Shown here: in pieces, positions 33,360 through 42,840 of the stretch
How positions within the stretch are numbered: position 1 is the stretch's first letter
Layout of the letters: the number at the start of each line of letters is the position of its first letter
NCBI GenBank assembly: GCA_001247695.2
Contig: LGRX02034272.1
Coordinates: 1-64,000 of the forward strand
DNA: 64,000 bases
Source: Cymbomonas tetramitiformis
Lineage: Eukaryota; Chlorophyta; Pyramimonadophyceae; Pyramimonadales; Pyramimonadaceae
Reading direction: 5' to 3'
Notes under the pieces: model-generated
What the model saw: the letters and a program-made list of their open reading frames with translations, nothing else
What the model was told of the DNA's origin: nothing
Database searches by the model: none
Program-made: the position numbers and the translations under genes

Positions 33360-33690
33360 GGTTGTCGTTAACGTTGAAAACTGTCCCGACCCGTGCAGGA
33401 TGGGTTTGTGTGCGCCACACACGAAGCTATTTTCTGTCTTCGAACCGTCAATATACTATTCTGGAATGGTACTCTGGTCTCAGAATCCGTTATATTCGAC
33501 GTTAAGCCGTCAAGAACACAGGATACGGGTTGTCGTTACTGGTACGGACTAGCCCGACCCGTGCAAGATGGGTTTTGTTCCGCCACACACGTCGCTATTT
33601 TCTGCCTTCGGACCGTCAATATACTATTCTGGAAAGGTACTCTGGTCTCAGAATCCTTATATTCGACGTTAAGACGTCAAGAACACAGGA
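33360..33690 (-). repeat. Tandem duplication in the gypsy 5' leader
   Basis: Two copies of an about 155-160-bp segment (landmarks GACCCGTGCA(A/G)GATGGGTTT, CCGTCAATATACTATTCTGG, ACGTCAAGAACACAGGA) lie between the primer-binding site and the first ATG. Leader duplications can carry packaging or promoter elements; function here unknown. The remainder of the leader, 33,691-34,111, holds no ORF. Confidence 0.8.
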
Positions 33691-34111
33691 CGTGATACGG
33701 CCCTGAGTGTTAAGAGCCTGTCGTTACGTTGTCAGTGAATATTCTGAACGTTGTACTGCATCCCTGAAGGTTTCCGTCAATATTCACGTTCAACTAGTAA
33801 AAGTAAAGTACGTTGTAAGGTCCCACGGACGATCGGAGCATATTTTTCAAAAAGCCCATGAACGACATGTTTGACCTTTGCAGTCGTATGAAAATAAGCA
33901 CCGAACGTCCTGAACGATGTATGATCTCTAGAGGCTCGTAGTCGTCAAAAATACTTTTCCATGGATAAGTTTGACATATACAAACGGAAAAGTAACGACT
34001 AAGAGCACATTCCCCCCCAGAACATACTGTGCGCTTTGAAGCCGCTTACGCCAAAGAAAGCCGAGTGCTGTTACCCTGCGCGAATAGCATAACCGAAGGC
34101 AGCACTCGCCA

Positions 34112-34123
34112 CATCTGATACCA
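34112..34123 (-). promoter_or_regulatory. Primer-binding site (tRNA-Met type)
   Basis: On the minus strand TGGTATCAGATG starts three bases after the 5' LTR end. TGGTATCAGA is complementary to the usual 3' end of initiator tRNA-Met. Confidence 0.9.
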
Positions 34124-34126
34124 ATT

Positions 34127-34590
34127 TGTCACGGGCATACAAATGCATATACGAAGTTTCAGAGAAATCGGATACGAATCGATATATATATCACAACCGG
34201 TGATTATGCAATACGGCCCGTGTTACGAAACGTTTTTATTCTGTAACTAAGCTCCCAAAGGAATCGTGTTTCATCACTATATAGCACAGACTGTTCGGCT
34301 AGTTTCTCTCGTCACAGGAATCCCTGTTTTTCCCCAACCTGCGCCGCCATAAATGTCATCTCTATCGTCATCTGTCACGGTATTGTACCGACACCGTTGA
34401 TTCTGTCATAATCGTTCCTAATAATATTTCTATCGTTCACGATTCTGCCAGAGAGATAACATTTACTGATTTTGCATTCTTCATCCACGATCTCAGATTC
34501 CCTATCAATATTTCTCCCAATATGCCGGTAATCTGAATCGGATCCCCCTTCCGTGGGGGTAATTGGCAGTCTATCGTGCCCCCTGGCACA
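34127..34590 (-). repeat. 5' LTR of the gypsy element
   Basis: 464 bp with TG..CA ends. On the minus strand it contains CTATATAG at 34,277-34,284 (TATA-like) and AATAAA at 34,235-34,240, about 40 bases downstream, a compact promoter/polyadenylation arrangement. About 99% identical to the 3' LTR. Confidence 0.95.
34277..34284 (-). promoter_or_regulatory. TATA-like box in the 5' LTR
   Basis: CTATATAG on the minus strand, conserved in both LTRs; the likely start region for genomic RNA. Confidence 0.5.
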
Positions 34591-34595
34591 TGCTT

Positions 34596-35657
34596 CGTGA
34601 ATACTAATTGCTTCACGCTGTGGCACATGGTACCCAGCAGTCGCGCCAGCGAATCCTTACGAGGCAGGGCAGAACTCCTCTCCGGAGGCCTTTCGGCCAA
34701 TTTTCGAGAAAACATTTGTTTTTTCTTGTTTTAACATATTTATGGATAATTAAGGGTCGAAATTCTTTCGGCCAATCTTCGGCCAAACCCTCTTTTTGGG
34801 AGACTCTCTCGGCCAGGGGCCGGTCAATCGCGACAGGACTTCTCCCCTGTTACGAGGCGCATGCGGTTTGACATACAACGGCAATGGCTGTGTTGACTCT
34901 ATTCTGCCCGACGCTCGCCTCTCGCTGCGTCTCGCAATTCCCGTTGCGCCTTTTCTCAACAAAAGTAATTAAAAAGCCCCAATGGGTGAGAATGAAAAAT
35001 TCTTGTTAACTGCAATCTTTCTTATCTTTGCGCCAATCGCCGCTTGACATGCTTGGCCGCTGCCAACCGCACGCCACGCAGCTCCGTGGTGGTGCACTAC
35101 ATTATCACGAGCAGCACCTCTCCATGCTGCGTTGCGCTGTGGCGTTACGCACCAGCGGCTCTTTTGTGTGCGTTTGCCCCTCGGTGCGTTGTCGTTCTGC
35201 CAGCCGCTCTGCGCTCTGCTCTAATTTCTCCGAGTCGCGCTCCAGCGGCTGCACTCCTTGCCACGAGCTTTGCACCTTTGGCACCGCGCTATGCGTTGGC
35301 GGTACCGGGTGCTGCAATCACTCGAGCTTGTCGAGCGCGGCCGCGGTTCTGCGCGCAGCTCCACCGCTGCGGCAGATTGCACAGCGCTTGCGGCTTCACG
35401 TGCATTGCGCGCCACTGCAAGCCTAGGGCCAATAGCTTCCCGCCACGCTCGGCTGTTGCTGGTTGCGCGCCATGCTCTTCCATGGCCGTGTGCTGTATCG
35501 TTACCAGCAACACCAAACCGAGCTCACAACGATCCTATGGCCAGATGCAATATCTGGACATGTCCTGAGAGCATCCGACGCATGTCACCTACCGGACCTA
35601 GCAAATATCGGGATATTGTCAGGATACGAGTCATGATCCCTGTTGCGGTTCTGTCGC
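34596..35657. other. Spacer between the two retroelements with GC-rich dispersed segment
   Basis: 34,690-34,830 has several TTTCGGCCAA repeats. 35,030-35,560 belongs to the GC-rich family also at 16.6 and 20.1 kb (CGCCACGCAGCTCCGTGGTGG, CTCCATGCTGC). Open frames here run on both strands and look compositional. No gene called. Confidence 0.45.
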
Positions 35658-35791
35658 CACGGGCTTTTGTCTAGTTTATGTGCCTACTACACGTGACACA
35701 AACCGTCACTAGAGCTGCAAAGCATGACACCGGTCATTTGATATGCACGTGGCAGAAACCACTAAAATTCCACTTTGTTCCAATTTAAACA
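35658..35791 (-). repeat. Terminal direct repeat, 3' copy
   Basis: Contains CGTGACACAAACCGTCACTA and GTGGCAGAAACCACTAAAAT. It starts about 30 bases beyond the recombinase stop. Confidence 0.8.
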
Positions 35792-35822
35792 TTTCTTTTG
35801 CACACGGATCATTGCCATGTCT

Positions 35823-36822
35823 TCAGAGATTTGTGCCGGCACTCTCCTTGTCCATCGGTGCTGCTGTCTGCTGCCATCCCGGTGTCAACCACCCGAAGTA
35901 GTAGACCATGTCGGCGTCTGCTGTGGGGTCGATGTAGGCGTGTATTGCCGAAGACAGCTGCACCCACCCCCCGAAGAAGCATACTTTTTCCATCACTACT
36001 CCCACTGCACGTGCGCATGTAGTGGCACCCTTTCGGGTGCAGTGGGCTGTGTAATGCCCCCCTTCCGGAGGGATACACCCCACGTGCCCCAAGGTACAAG
36101 CAATCCACTCGTTTGCATCAACGGTCTTGAACTGCTTCTTCTTGTCACACGGTAGCCTCCAGTAGCTGGCAGTGTCTGCTGCTCTTGATGTACTTGTCGA
36201 AGCAGCCTGCAGCCAATCTTCATCCCGAGTCTTCTCCCACCGATCGAGCAGCTCGTGCAGCTCTGACACCCCCCCCTGTGGGATGCAGAGCCTCCTCTTA
36301 CTCAAGAGGTGGTTCTTGCATTTTCCCTTCTTGAGCACGATCGACAGTCCGTTGCTGTCCCTCAGCAAGCTCTCCCGCAGCATCGCCGTGCCTGTCTGCG
36401 GTCTGCGGAACGTTACAAACGCCACAACAACGTACACACAAGCACGGAGGAGTGTCCGTTGTTTTTCAGTCGCAAGAGGCAACTGAAAAGCAGCTTTGTG
36501 CACGCACCTTACTGCCGAGGCCGGTAAATAAGTCCTCACCGTCTCAGTGACGTTCTGCTGCTCCGCTGCCGCTGTCTGCATCGCCGTCATGCCCTTCACA
36601 GCACGTGCGACAGCCCGGCCCTTCGCCGCCCCCTGAAAGCTGAAGTCCTTGTGGAAGCATTTGATGGCCGGCAAGTACGGCTGAAGGGAGGTGCCCTTCA
36701 CCGTACCTGCTTTCTGTAGGGCGGCCGTGTACAGCTGCACGGTGGCTGCCGACGGCAGTCACTGCAAGTTCTCCTCTGTGCAGAACTTCACGAACTTCTT
36801 CCAGTGCCCCTCGTATTTGTCG
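35823..36822 (-). pseudogene. Tyrosine recombinase of the DIRS element
   Basis: The main frame runs from 36,740 to TGA at 35,823 (305 codons). The core-binding part extends upstream to about 36,822 (KYEGHWKKFVKFCTEENLQ) across one TGA. Catalytic residues are visible: first Arg in TFRRPQTG, HxxR in AHCTRKGATT, the later Trp in GGW, and the nucleophile Tyr in HAYID. This enzyme class joins the cDNA circle to the genome without target duplications. Apart from the single TGA the domain looks complete. Confidence 0.88.
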
Positions 36823-36973
36823 ATTTCTCCAGCGCCGTTGCCTGCATCTCTGCTGCTGTGCCGGAGTGCTGGTTGCCACCAAGCTTCTTCGTCCAGGGTC
36901 TCAGCAGTGCAGTCTTCCATGGAGTCGCTGTCGCCCGCTGTTGTGGGTATTCTTTTTCATTTTCTGAGGGAAA

Positions 36974-37133
36974 TACTCGATATTTCTCCTCCTTCAGCAC
37001 GACGTTCTCCACGTCACCGTCGTCGACGAATGTACTCGATCTTCGTTCTTCCATCTTCACCTGTGGCCCCCACGATCCCGGGGTACCACGCCTGGTCCTC
37101 CGGCAAAAATACCTCTATTTTGCAACCGGGTCT
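36974..37133 (-). pseudogene. Tudor-like domain between RNase H and recombinase
   Basis: Reading GCKIEVFLPEDQAWYPG, then KIEY, and after a one-base frame change DDGDVENVVLKEEKYR. The pattern G..(I/V)EV....D..WYPG.(I/V)......IEYDDGD.E...L..E is that of Tudor-like barrels found in chromatin readers. It lies in the linker before the recombinase. The frame change between KIEY and DDGD is probably decay. Confidence 0.65.
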
Positions 37134-37359
37134 CACCTCTTTTTCTGGCTTGTTGATCTCCTCGTTGCCTTGTCTTGTCCCCACACCCTCCGCTCTCCAG
37201 TGAGCACTCCCTGGGAGCTGGGGATGTGAAACAAGACTGCGTCCCAGCTTGAGGCTCCGAGCAACTCGGACCCTCCCAGCCTGCTGGGAGTGAAGAGGTC
37301 CCTGCGTCGGGACACGATCACCACCTCCGCAGCCAGCGCCTCCAGCTCTCGGAACCACG

Positions 37360-37960
37360 ATTGCCCCGGCCAGTACGGTGCCACCACCGTCGCCGCTGCT
37401 CCTTATTCTCGCAGCTTGTGAGCCACTTCATCCAGTAGACTCCACGAAGGGTTCACCTAGTTGTGTTCCCCCCGCCAATCGTACGCCAGCGAGTCCACCC
37501 CCTCGCAGCCCGGGCCGTGCCAGGCACTGTAGTACCTCGGCAGCTGAGCCGAGATCTCGGAGGCGAAGCGGTCCACGGAGTGCTCGCCCCACTGCTCCTC
37601 GGCGTACTTGAACCACCTCCCGTTGATCCTCCACTCGTCGAGGTCCTTGTCTCGCGACAGCCGATCCGCCCACTGGTTGGCTTCGCTGCGGATGTACCTC
37701 GCCTGCAACTCGATGTCGTGTAAGTCGAGGAGCAACCAGAGCTTCCGCATACGTCGCATCAGCTCCGGGTTTCGTCACGTGAAGTGCGAGAGCATCGCCA
37801 CCACCGCCTGGTTGTCGCAGTACAGCCGTACTACTTTCCCCTCTAGCTCGGAGAGGAACGATCTGACCGTCTTGTAGACCGCCTCGAGCTCGAGGTGGGT
37901 GATGTGCAGCTTCTGAAGCTCGTCGCTTCAGAACCCGCGTGCCTCCTTATTCAGGTTCAG
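37360..37960 (-). pseudogene. RNase H and downstream Dam-like segment of the DIRS element
   Basis: RNase H pieces: HTDSSLFAWGG, THLELEAVYKTV, LYCDNQAVVAML, and YIRSEANQWADRLSR. They are separated by TGA at two positions (GF-TGA-SDEL and HFT-TGA-RNPEL). After it comes VDRFAS...YYSAW...GVDSLAYDW...N-TAG-VNPSW and VAPYWPGQSWF, the Dam-like (NPPW-type) segment known from DIRS elements. Here TAG stands where relatives have Trp, a sign of decay. Confidence 0.85.
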
Positions 37961-37999
37961 CACCCCTCCCCAAGCAAACAGGGAGGAGTCGGTGTGCAG

Positions 38000-39206
38000 C
38001 TTCGCCCTGGTTGGACTCCGCCAGATCTTGCGCCCATTCCACCGACTCGTCGCCGGTAGCTTGGCCCACCATTGTAGGTCTCGTCAGCTTCACCTTGGAT
38101 CCCTAGCTGCTCTTCTTGCCTAGCACGAAGTAAAGCTCTCGAAGGTACAGCCTCGCCGTAGGGACAGCCAGGTACACCGACTGGCAGAGTCCATTGAACC
38201 CCACCAGCTCTCGAGCTTGCACCCAGCGTCGTTCTCGAGTGGCTCTGCAGAGGATCGCCGTGGCCTTGGAGTGGATCTTCTTGAGTCTTCTTTCCGTCAC
38301 CCGGAATAAGCCTTCCTTGAAGTCCACCTCGAGTCCCAAGTGCTCCACCAGCTGTGTAGGCTCCCAGTGACCCTTCTTCTCGTTCCGGAATAACCCGAGT
38401 CGAGGTAGAAGTTTGCTCACCCGATCCCTCTGCACGAAGGCATCGTCCTGCGTCTTGGTGATCACCATGAAGTCGTCCATGTAGGGAAACACCCTCGCGC
38501 CTGCTCGGTCCGAGCCTCGTCGAAGTTCTCCTTCTCGTCGCCTCACCGCCCAGCAGCGTCGTACTTCTTGTCCATCTCTCAGCTTCTTGACTTCGTGCCG
38601 ATTCTCCCCCGCTTGCGGAGAGCAAATCAGCTCCACGAGCGTCTTTGTCAAGTTGATGAATTTGTGGTGAGTCCGTCCACCCGAAGGGGAGTGCACCGCA
38701 CTGGTACAGCACCCCCTAGATGTCGAACTGCATGAACTCTTGAAACGGGTCGATCTCAACTGCGTGGTACCCGTCCTTGAGATCGAAGGTGAAGCACCAG
38801 TCGCCCTGACTCGCCAGCCTTCGCAGCTTCTTCAGGGTCTCCATCTTGCACTTGGACTTCACACAGAACTCGTTCAGCCACCTGAAGTCCGTCACCAGTC
38901 TCCAGGAGTTCATGCCTGGCTTGGGCACCAGAAACACCCGCGAAACGTGACGTCTTCGGCGTGCCCGTACCCATGCTCCAGACTGTAGAGCTCGGTCCGT
39001 CTCGATGTCCAACCACTCCTGCTGCTGCTGCGTCATATCCCGCAGAGAGGTCCCGTGGTCGAACTTGGGTGGAGGACCTTTCACCCACCGCATCTTCGCT
39101 CCTCGACCGGTCCATTGCAGTGCTTCGCTGCTCGCGCCTCCAGCGCGCCATGGTTGCTCCTTTGCGACAACGTACATACTCCTGTATCGTACGCTGTTTG
39201 ACCTGA
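38000..39206 (-). pseudogene. Reverse transcriptase of the DIRS element
   Basis: Motifs in order: VFLVPKPGMNSWRLVTDFRW, FTFDLKDGYHAVEI, then TAG, LYQCGALPFGWTDSP, a frameshift, and VFPYMDDFMVITKT with the YMDD-type catalytic box. They are followed by GLFRNEKKGHWEPTQLVEHL and the thumb region. Two lesions in the core (TAG at 38,716-38,718 and a frame change near 38,660) make this copy non-functional. Confidence 0.9.
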
Positions 39207-39295
39207 ACCCCCGGAGCGAGAGGGGTTAGGTCAGGTGCCCCCAGGCACATTTAATTACCCTTCCCTTCCCACGGGGATTCGCGGGCTTGCCGCCC

Positions 39296-39766
39296 TTACC
39301 CGGAGAATTCGGCGGAGGAGCTCGATCTCCTCCACGACCACCTCCGACTCGGTGGTCGCTGCGTTGTGCTCGGCTTGCAGCACCCGCCGCCTGCTGCTTC
39401 GCTGTCGCCGTCATTCTCCGACTTGGCCTTGGAGTTGTCGAATTCTGCTAGCCACTTCGTCAGGACGGTGTCCACCACCATGCCCTTCGTGCCAGCGTAA
39501 ATCTTCTGCTCCATGAAGGCCAGCTTCACCCGCACAGCGTCAGCTCCACCGTGAGCCTCGTCGTCGCCCTCAAGCATCGAACGATCCCCCATCATGGTGT
39601 TCCGGTTACACAACAACCCGTAGACGCCCTTCTTGGTGTTGTGTCCACGCAGCATCCGGTCCCAGAGTTCCTCCAGGAACGGGGTGTACTCGGCTTCGGG
39701 TAGATTCTGCAGCAGGTCCACCGTAGCCTCCTCCTAGATGATCGCGTCGTGTAAGGCTACCAGGTA
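39296..39766 (-). pseudogene. gag: DIRS gag, 3' part
   Basis: Continues the gag frame after the insertion: YLVALHDAII, TAG, EEATVDLLQNLPEAEYTPFL, ending in a Ser/Arg-rich tail. Identified by position upstream of RT and continuity with the part at 40,980-41,500; no zinc knuckle seen. Confidence 0.6.
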
Positions 39767-40978
39767 TTTTTTTGGTAAATTACTGGTACCCCTAAAGGGT
39801 GGATGGAATTGTTTTGGTTCTTACGCATGCACATATTTTGCAATAAGTTGAGCATTCGACATCCAAAGGAACTTTTGAAAACAGTTCTGGAAATGTGATA
39901 TCAAGGTGAATCACATCAATGCGTGTAAAGTATTAGGTATTGGAGTTTCGCGAAGTAACTCTTAATATCACCAGATCCAAATCTTAAACTTGAAGATACC
40001 AAAACAACCCTAATATTGAGCCCAACCCAACATTTACGCGCCGTATCTAATGCACAACAGTACATTAGGGTTGTGTAACGTCGTTAGGGTGATTGTAACG
40101 GCACTTAATCATTTAAAATAGGTGGGATATATTTATGATATCCTAAAAACAAGCTTTAATCAACATTTCTTAATCGTGGACCTTCGATTTGACAATGTCT
40201 GGACAAATGGTTGCATGCGGCTCGTCGAGACATTTTCAGAACTGTGTTCAAAAGTAAATTCGGGATTCTTATGACGTCACAATATGAATTTGAGTGATCC
40301 GTCCGTATACGGTACAAACCGCCCTTTAGGGGTTAACCCCTAAGCTGCGAACGGAATTTTTGGTTTTTGAAAATTGCACGTTTCTCGCGATAACTACGTG
40401 AATTCTTGCCTGGATGCACTTTTGAAAATAGTGTCGGAAAGGTCCGTTCAAGGCGGGTTGCATGATGGCGTTCAAATTGGATGACAAGGAGTATCAACGA
40501 CGTGAATTTGAACGGAATATTTAATGGACTCACGTGCCTTTTTGACAGTTGAAACCCTAATTCTGACCCTAGACCTCAAGAACAATCTCACCAAGTACTA
40601 TACATGTTGTTGGGGCTACTTGTTGCCGTTAGGGTGATGTAACACTATTTTATGACTGCCCTATGCGTGACGCGTTATCTTGTAGTTGAAATCGAGTACG
40701 TCTCGGTTAAAACTTCGAGTATTGAAATGATTTAGCCGCGCCCGAGTTAATGGTTACATGCGGCTGATTGAGAGCTTTTCAGAACTGTCTTCAAAAGTGA
40801 ATTTGATCAATTTCCCGCTGAGAAAATCAAGTTTAAGTGTTTGTTGCGATATCGCAACACATAGCAGCTTAGGGGTTAACAGTGAGGGTAATCTCGAATG
40901 GTAATTTACCGGGATGGTAATTACCGGTAAATTACCAGGTATTACCAACCCCCAATTCCAAATTACCGGTAATATGAT
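39767..40978. mobile_element. 1.2-kb AT-rich insertion inside DIRS gag
   Basis: Gag reads ALAYFHAAKA on one side and YLVALHDAI on the other. The intervening sequence is non-coding, with many GGTAATTACC-like motifs at both ends. An internal direct repeat (ATGCGGCT.. then CATTTTCAGAACTGTGTTCAAAAGT at about 40,215 and a variant at about 40,757) divides it in two. Clear terminal repeats or a target duplication were not resolved. Confidence 0.6.
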
Positions 40979-41500
40979 AGCCTTAGCCGCATGGAAATAC
41001 GCGAGTGCTGGTCCCAGCACCATCTGCTCGTACTTCATGGAGGAGTTGGGCTTCTTGCTCAACGCCGCGTGTGTCTTGTCCCCGTACAGGTCGAACAACT
41101 TGGGCATAAAGTCCGTCAGCGTGTCCGGACGCGTTGGAAAGGGATTCACCTCCGCGTAAGGACAGTATGGAAGTCGTTTGAGCTTCTCCAGCTCTGCATC
41201 GCCAGTCGACGCCGTCGCTGCCGTGGCTTCTTCCTTCTCAGACCGAGCTTTTGCAGTGTCGGCCCGCAGAGCACTGATTTGCTCCGTCAGCAGCTGAGTC
41301 TGCAGATCTTTCAGCCTCCTCTCCGCTTGTTGGATTGTCATGGCCTCATTGTGGGCCTATTGCTGGTGCTTCATCTGTTGAAGCAGCTGCTGCACCTCCA
41401 GCGACGTCGCCGGAGGGTTTACAGTAGCACCCGGGGTACCCCCACCATTTGGTGGAGGCTCAGGTTCCCCTGGTTGCTGGCTGTCTGTGCTACCAGTCAT
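40979..41500 (-). pseudogene. gag: DIRS gag, 5' part
   Basis: ATG at 41,500 (MTGSTDSQQPGEPEPPPNGG), a TAG after KHQQ, then a coiled-coil-like stretch (QQAERRLKDLQTQLLTEQIS) and PYAEVNPFPTRPDTLTDFMP. It is truncated by the insertion after FHAAKA. Confidence 0.65.
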
Positions 41501-41651
41501 TGTGCTGGTGCAGGTTCCTGATTGCTTACTTCTACAGGAGTAAGGAATTTAATACTTACAGTGCGCCTCACAGAAAATATCCCAGAAGGAAATATTTTCG
41601 TGGAGCTCTTTTACCGAAGGTAAAAAAATAGAGATGAAGCCGATGTAGCTT

Positions 41652-41786
41652 CACGGGCTTTTTGTCTAGTTTCTGTGCCTACTACACGTGACACGAACCG
41701 TCACTAGAGCTGCAAAGCATGACACGGGTCATTTGAACTACACGTGGCAGAAACCACTAAAATTCGACTGTGTTCCAATTTAAACA
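41652..41786 (-). repeat. Terminal direct repeat, 5' copy
   Basis: Matches 35,658-35,791 in the same orientation. It lies about 150 bases upstream of the gag ATG. Confidence 0.8.
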
Positions 41787-42780
41787 GATTGCTTTGAGCA
41801 ACATATATGTTTATCAAATAAAAATATTTTCGGAAGTTTTTTGTCAAGTTTACCTTGCGTAAGACATACTTCGATGTATTCTTATTAGTTTGCCTTGAAT
41901 ATCAGCGGCCGGGTAGCTTATCAAGTTGGAAGAACAGTTTTGGGAAAACTGTTAAAGACAATTTGAGCATATTTATTTCAGCAGGAGTGGAGATCGTAAA
42001 GTGGTAAACGTGTTGCCCACATGCATGTTCGTATCGATTAGGATACTGCACTATGGGAAACGATCAATATGACAGAAGACAATTTACTGTAGGCCCTTAA
42101 GTAACGTACTGGCTGGGATATGAGGAGCAGGTCCCTTGAATCATAGGAAGGAACTGAAAGTTTTTGCACATTTTAGGTACTCAAGAGAGCAGCAGAGTAC
42201 TGAACACAATTTTGCTGCTCTCTTGAGCACTGCCGGGTAGTAATCATAGGTGCCATTCGACATACATTCAATCGGGGTAAAATAATACTAACATTGTATG
42301 TAGATTTGAATGTACGCACACTAAGCAAATATTATTTACAGTGGTACTGTGATGATATGTTGCACACTAGTTTTCCCCTTGCTGTTTTTTTTTTCATAAT
42401 TGCTAATATAATATATCCTGAGCCGGGCTTTGGAACTAGTGCACCCGTGTACACTCAAATATGAATCACAACAATGGCCATCTAATATACCACATTGTGC
42501 TCTCAAAGGTGACTTGTCAAACCGGTCATATCATATTGCACGCATGTTGCATGATGCAACAATACGCACACGTAGCATGATTCGGTGTATGAGGGGAGAC
42601 TTGTCTTGACGAAGCACCAGCATATCAGCTCTCAATCAATATTATTGCAGTGAATCTCCATCACGGTGGATACTGAGTGTGTGGTAGAGACTAGGTTTGA
42701 TCAGAGGGCGTGCTGGTACGGGACATGGCATGGGCATAATCGTGTGATGCATCTCGGATGGTGCGGCGTATGCTTGACAG
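41787..42780. other. AT-rich spacer with a perfect 15-bp hairpin
   Basis: CTCAAGAGAGCAGCA at 42,180-42,194 pairs exactly with 42,213-42,227 across an 18-base loop. 42,666-42,780 stays open into the next exon but shows no homology of its own and precedes a good acceptor, so it is probably intron. Nothing else seen. Confidence 0.4.
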
Positions 42781-42840
42781 AAATCTCAAACTTCTTGACG
42801 GATGGAGAATGCACCGCGCTGCAAGATCTAGGCCGGCCAG
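42781..42840 (+). CDS. P4H exon 1 (first one recognised)
   Basis: Acceptor GCTTGACAG|, donor GGCCAG|GTAATG. Encodes ISNFLTDGECTALQDLGRP. Enters with two bases and exits with one, so at least one upstream coding exon is missing. Confidence 0.8.

Larger units (their letters stand above)
20704..34590 (-). mobile_element. Ty3/gypsy LTR retrotransposon (chromovirus-like), 13.9 kb, with two methyltransferase-type domains
   Basis: The element has direct LTRs at 34,127-34,590 (5') and 20,704-21,168 (3'), both with TG..CA ends. A perfect 5-bp target duplication, TGCTT, flanks it (20,699-20,703 and 34,591-34,595). The LTRs differ at about five substitutions and one indel, so about 99% identical, and insertion was recent. 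Gene order on the minus strand: extra ORF, gag, protease, RT, RNase H, Dam-like domain, integrase, chromodomain, C5-cytosine methyltransferase. RT-RNase H before integrase and the chromodomain place it in Ty3/gypsy. At 13.9 kb it is much longer than most gypsy elements, because of the leader repeats, the extra ORF, the long gag-protease linker and the added enzyme domains. Confidence 0.97.
35658..41786 (-). mobile_element. DIRS-type tyrosine-recombinase retrotransposon, decayed
   Basis: Direct (not inverted) terminal repeats of about 135 bp lie at 35,658-35,791 and 41,652-41,786, about 93% similar, which points to the split-direct-repeat (PAT/Ngaro-like) arrangement. Minus-strand order: gag, RT, RNase H, a Dam-like/NPSW segment, a Tudor-like domain, tyrosine recombinase. 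There is no aspartic protease or DDE integrase. The copy is dead: it has several in-frame stops (TAG and TGA), at least two frameshifts and a 1.2-kb insertion in gag. Confidence 0.88.

Noticed and set aside
21181..41786. Non-standard genetic code with TAA/TAG read as Gln, suggested by stops at Gln-like positions (extra ORF ELR-TAA-LRES, DIRS RT DI-TAG-GVLYQ).
   Set aside because: Pol (over 1,400 codons) and the WSC gene use only CAA/CAG for their many Gln residues and contain no TAA or TAG. The DIRS copy also has TGA stops and a TAG at a Trp position. C-to-T or G-to-A decay and recoding explain the data better.
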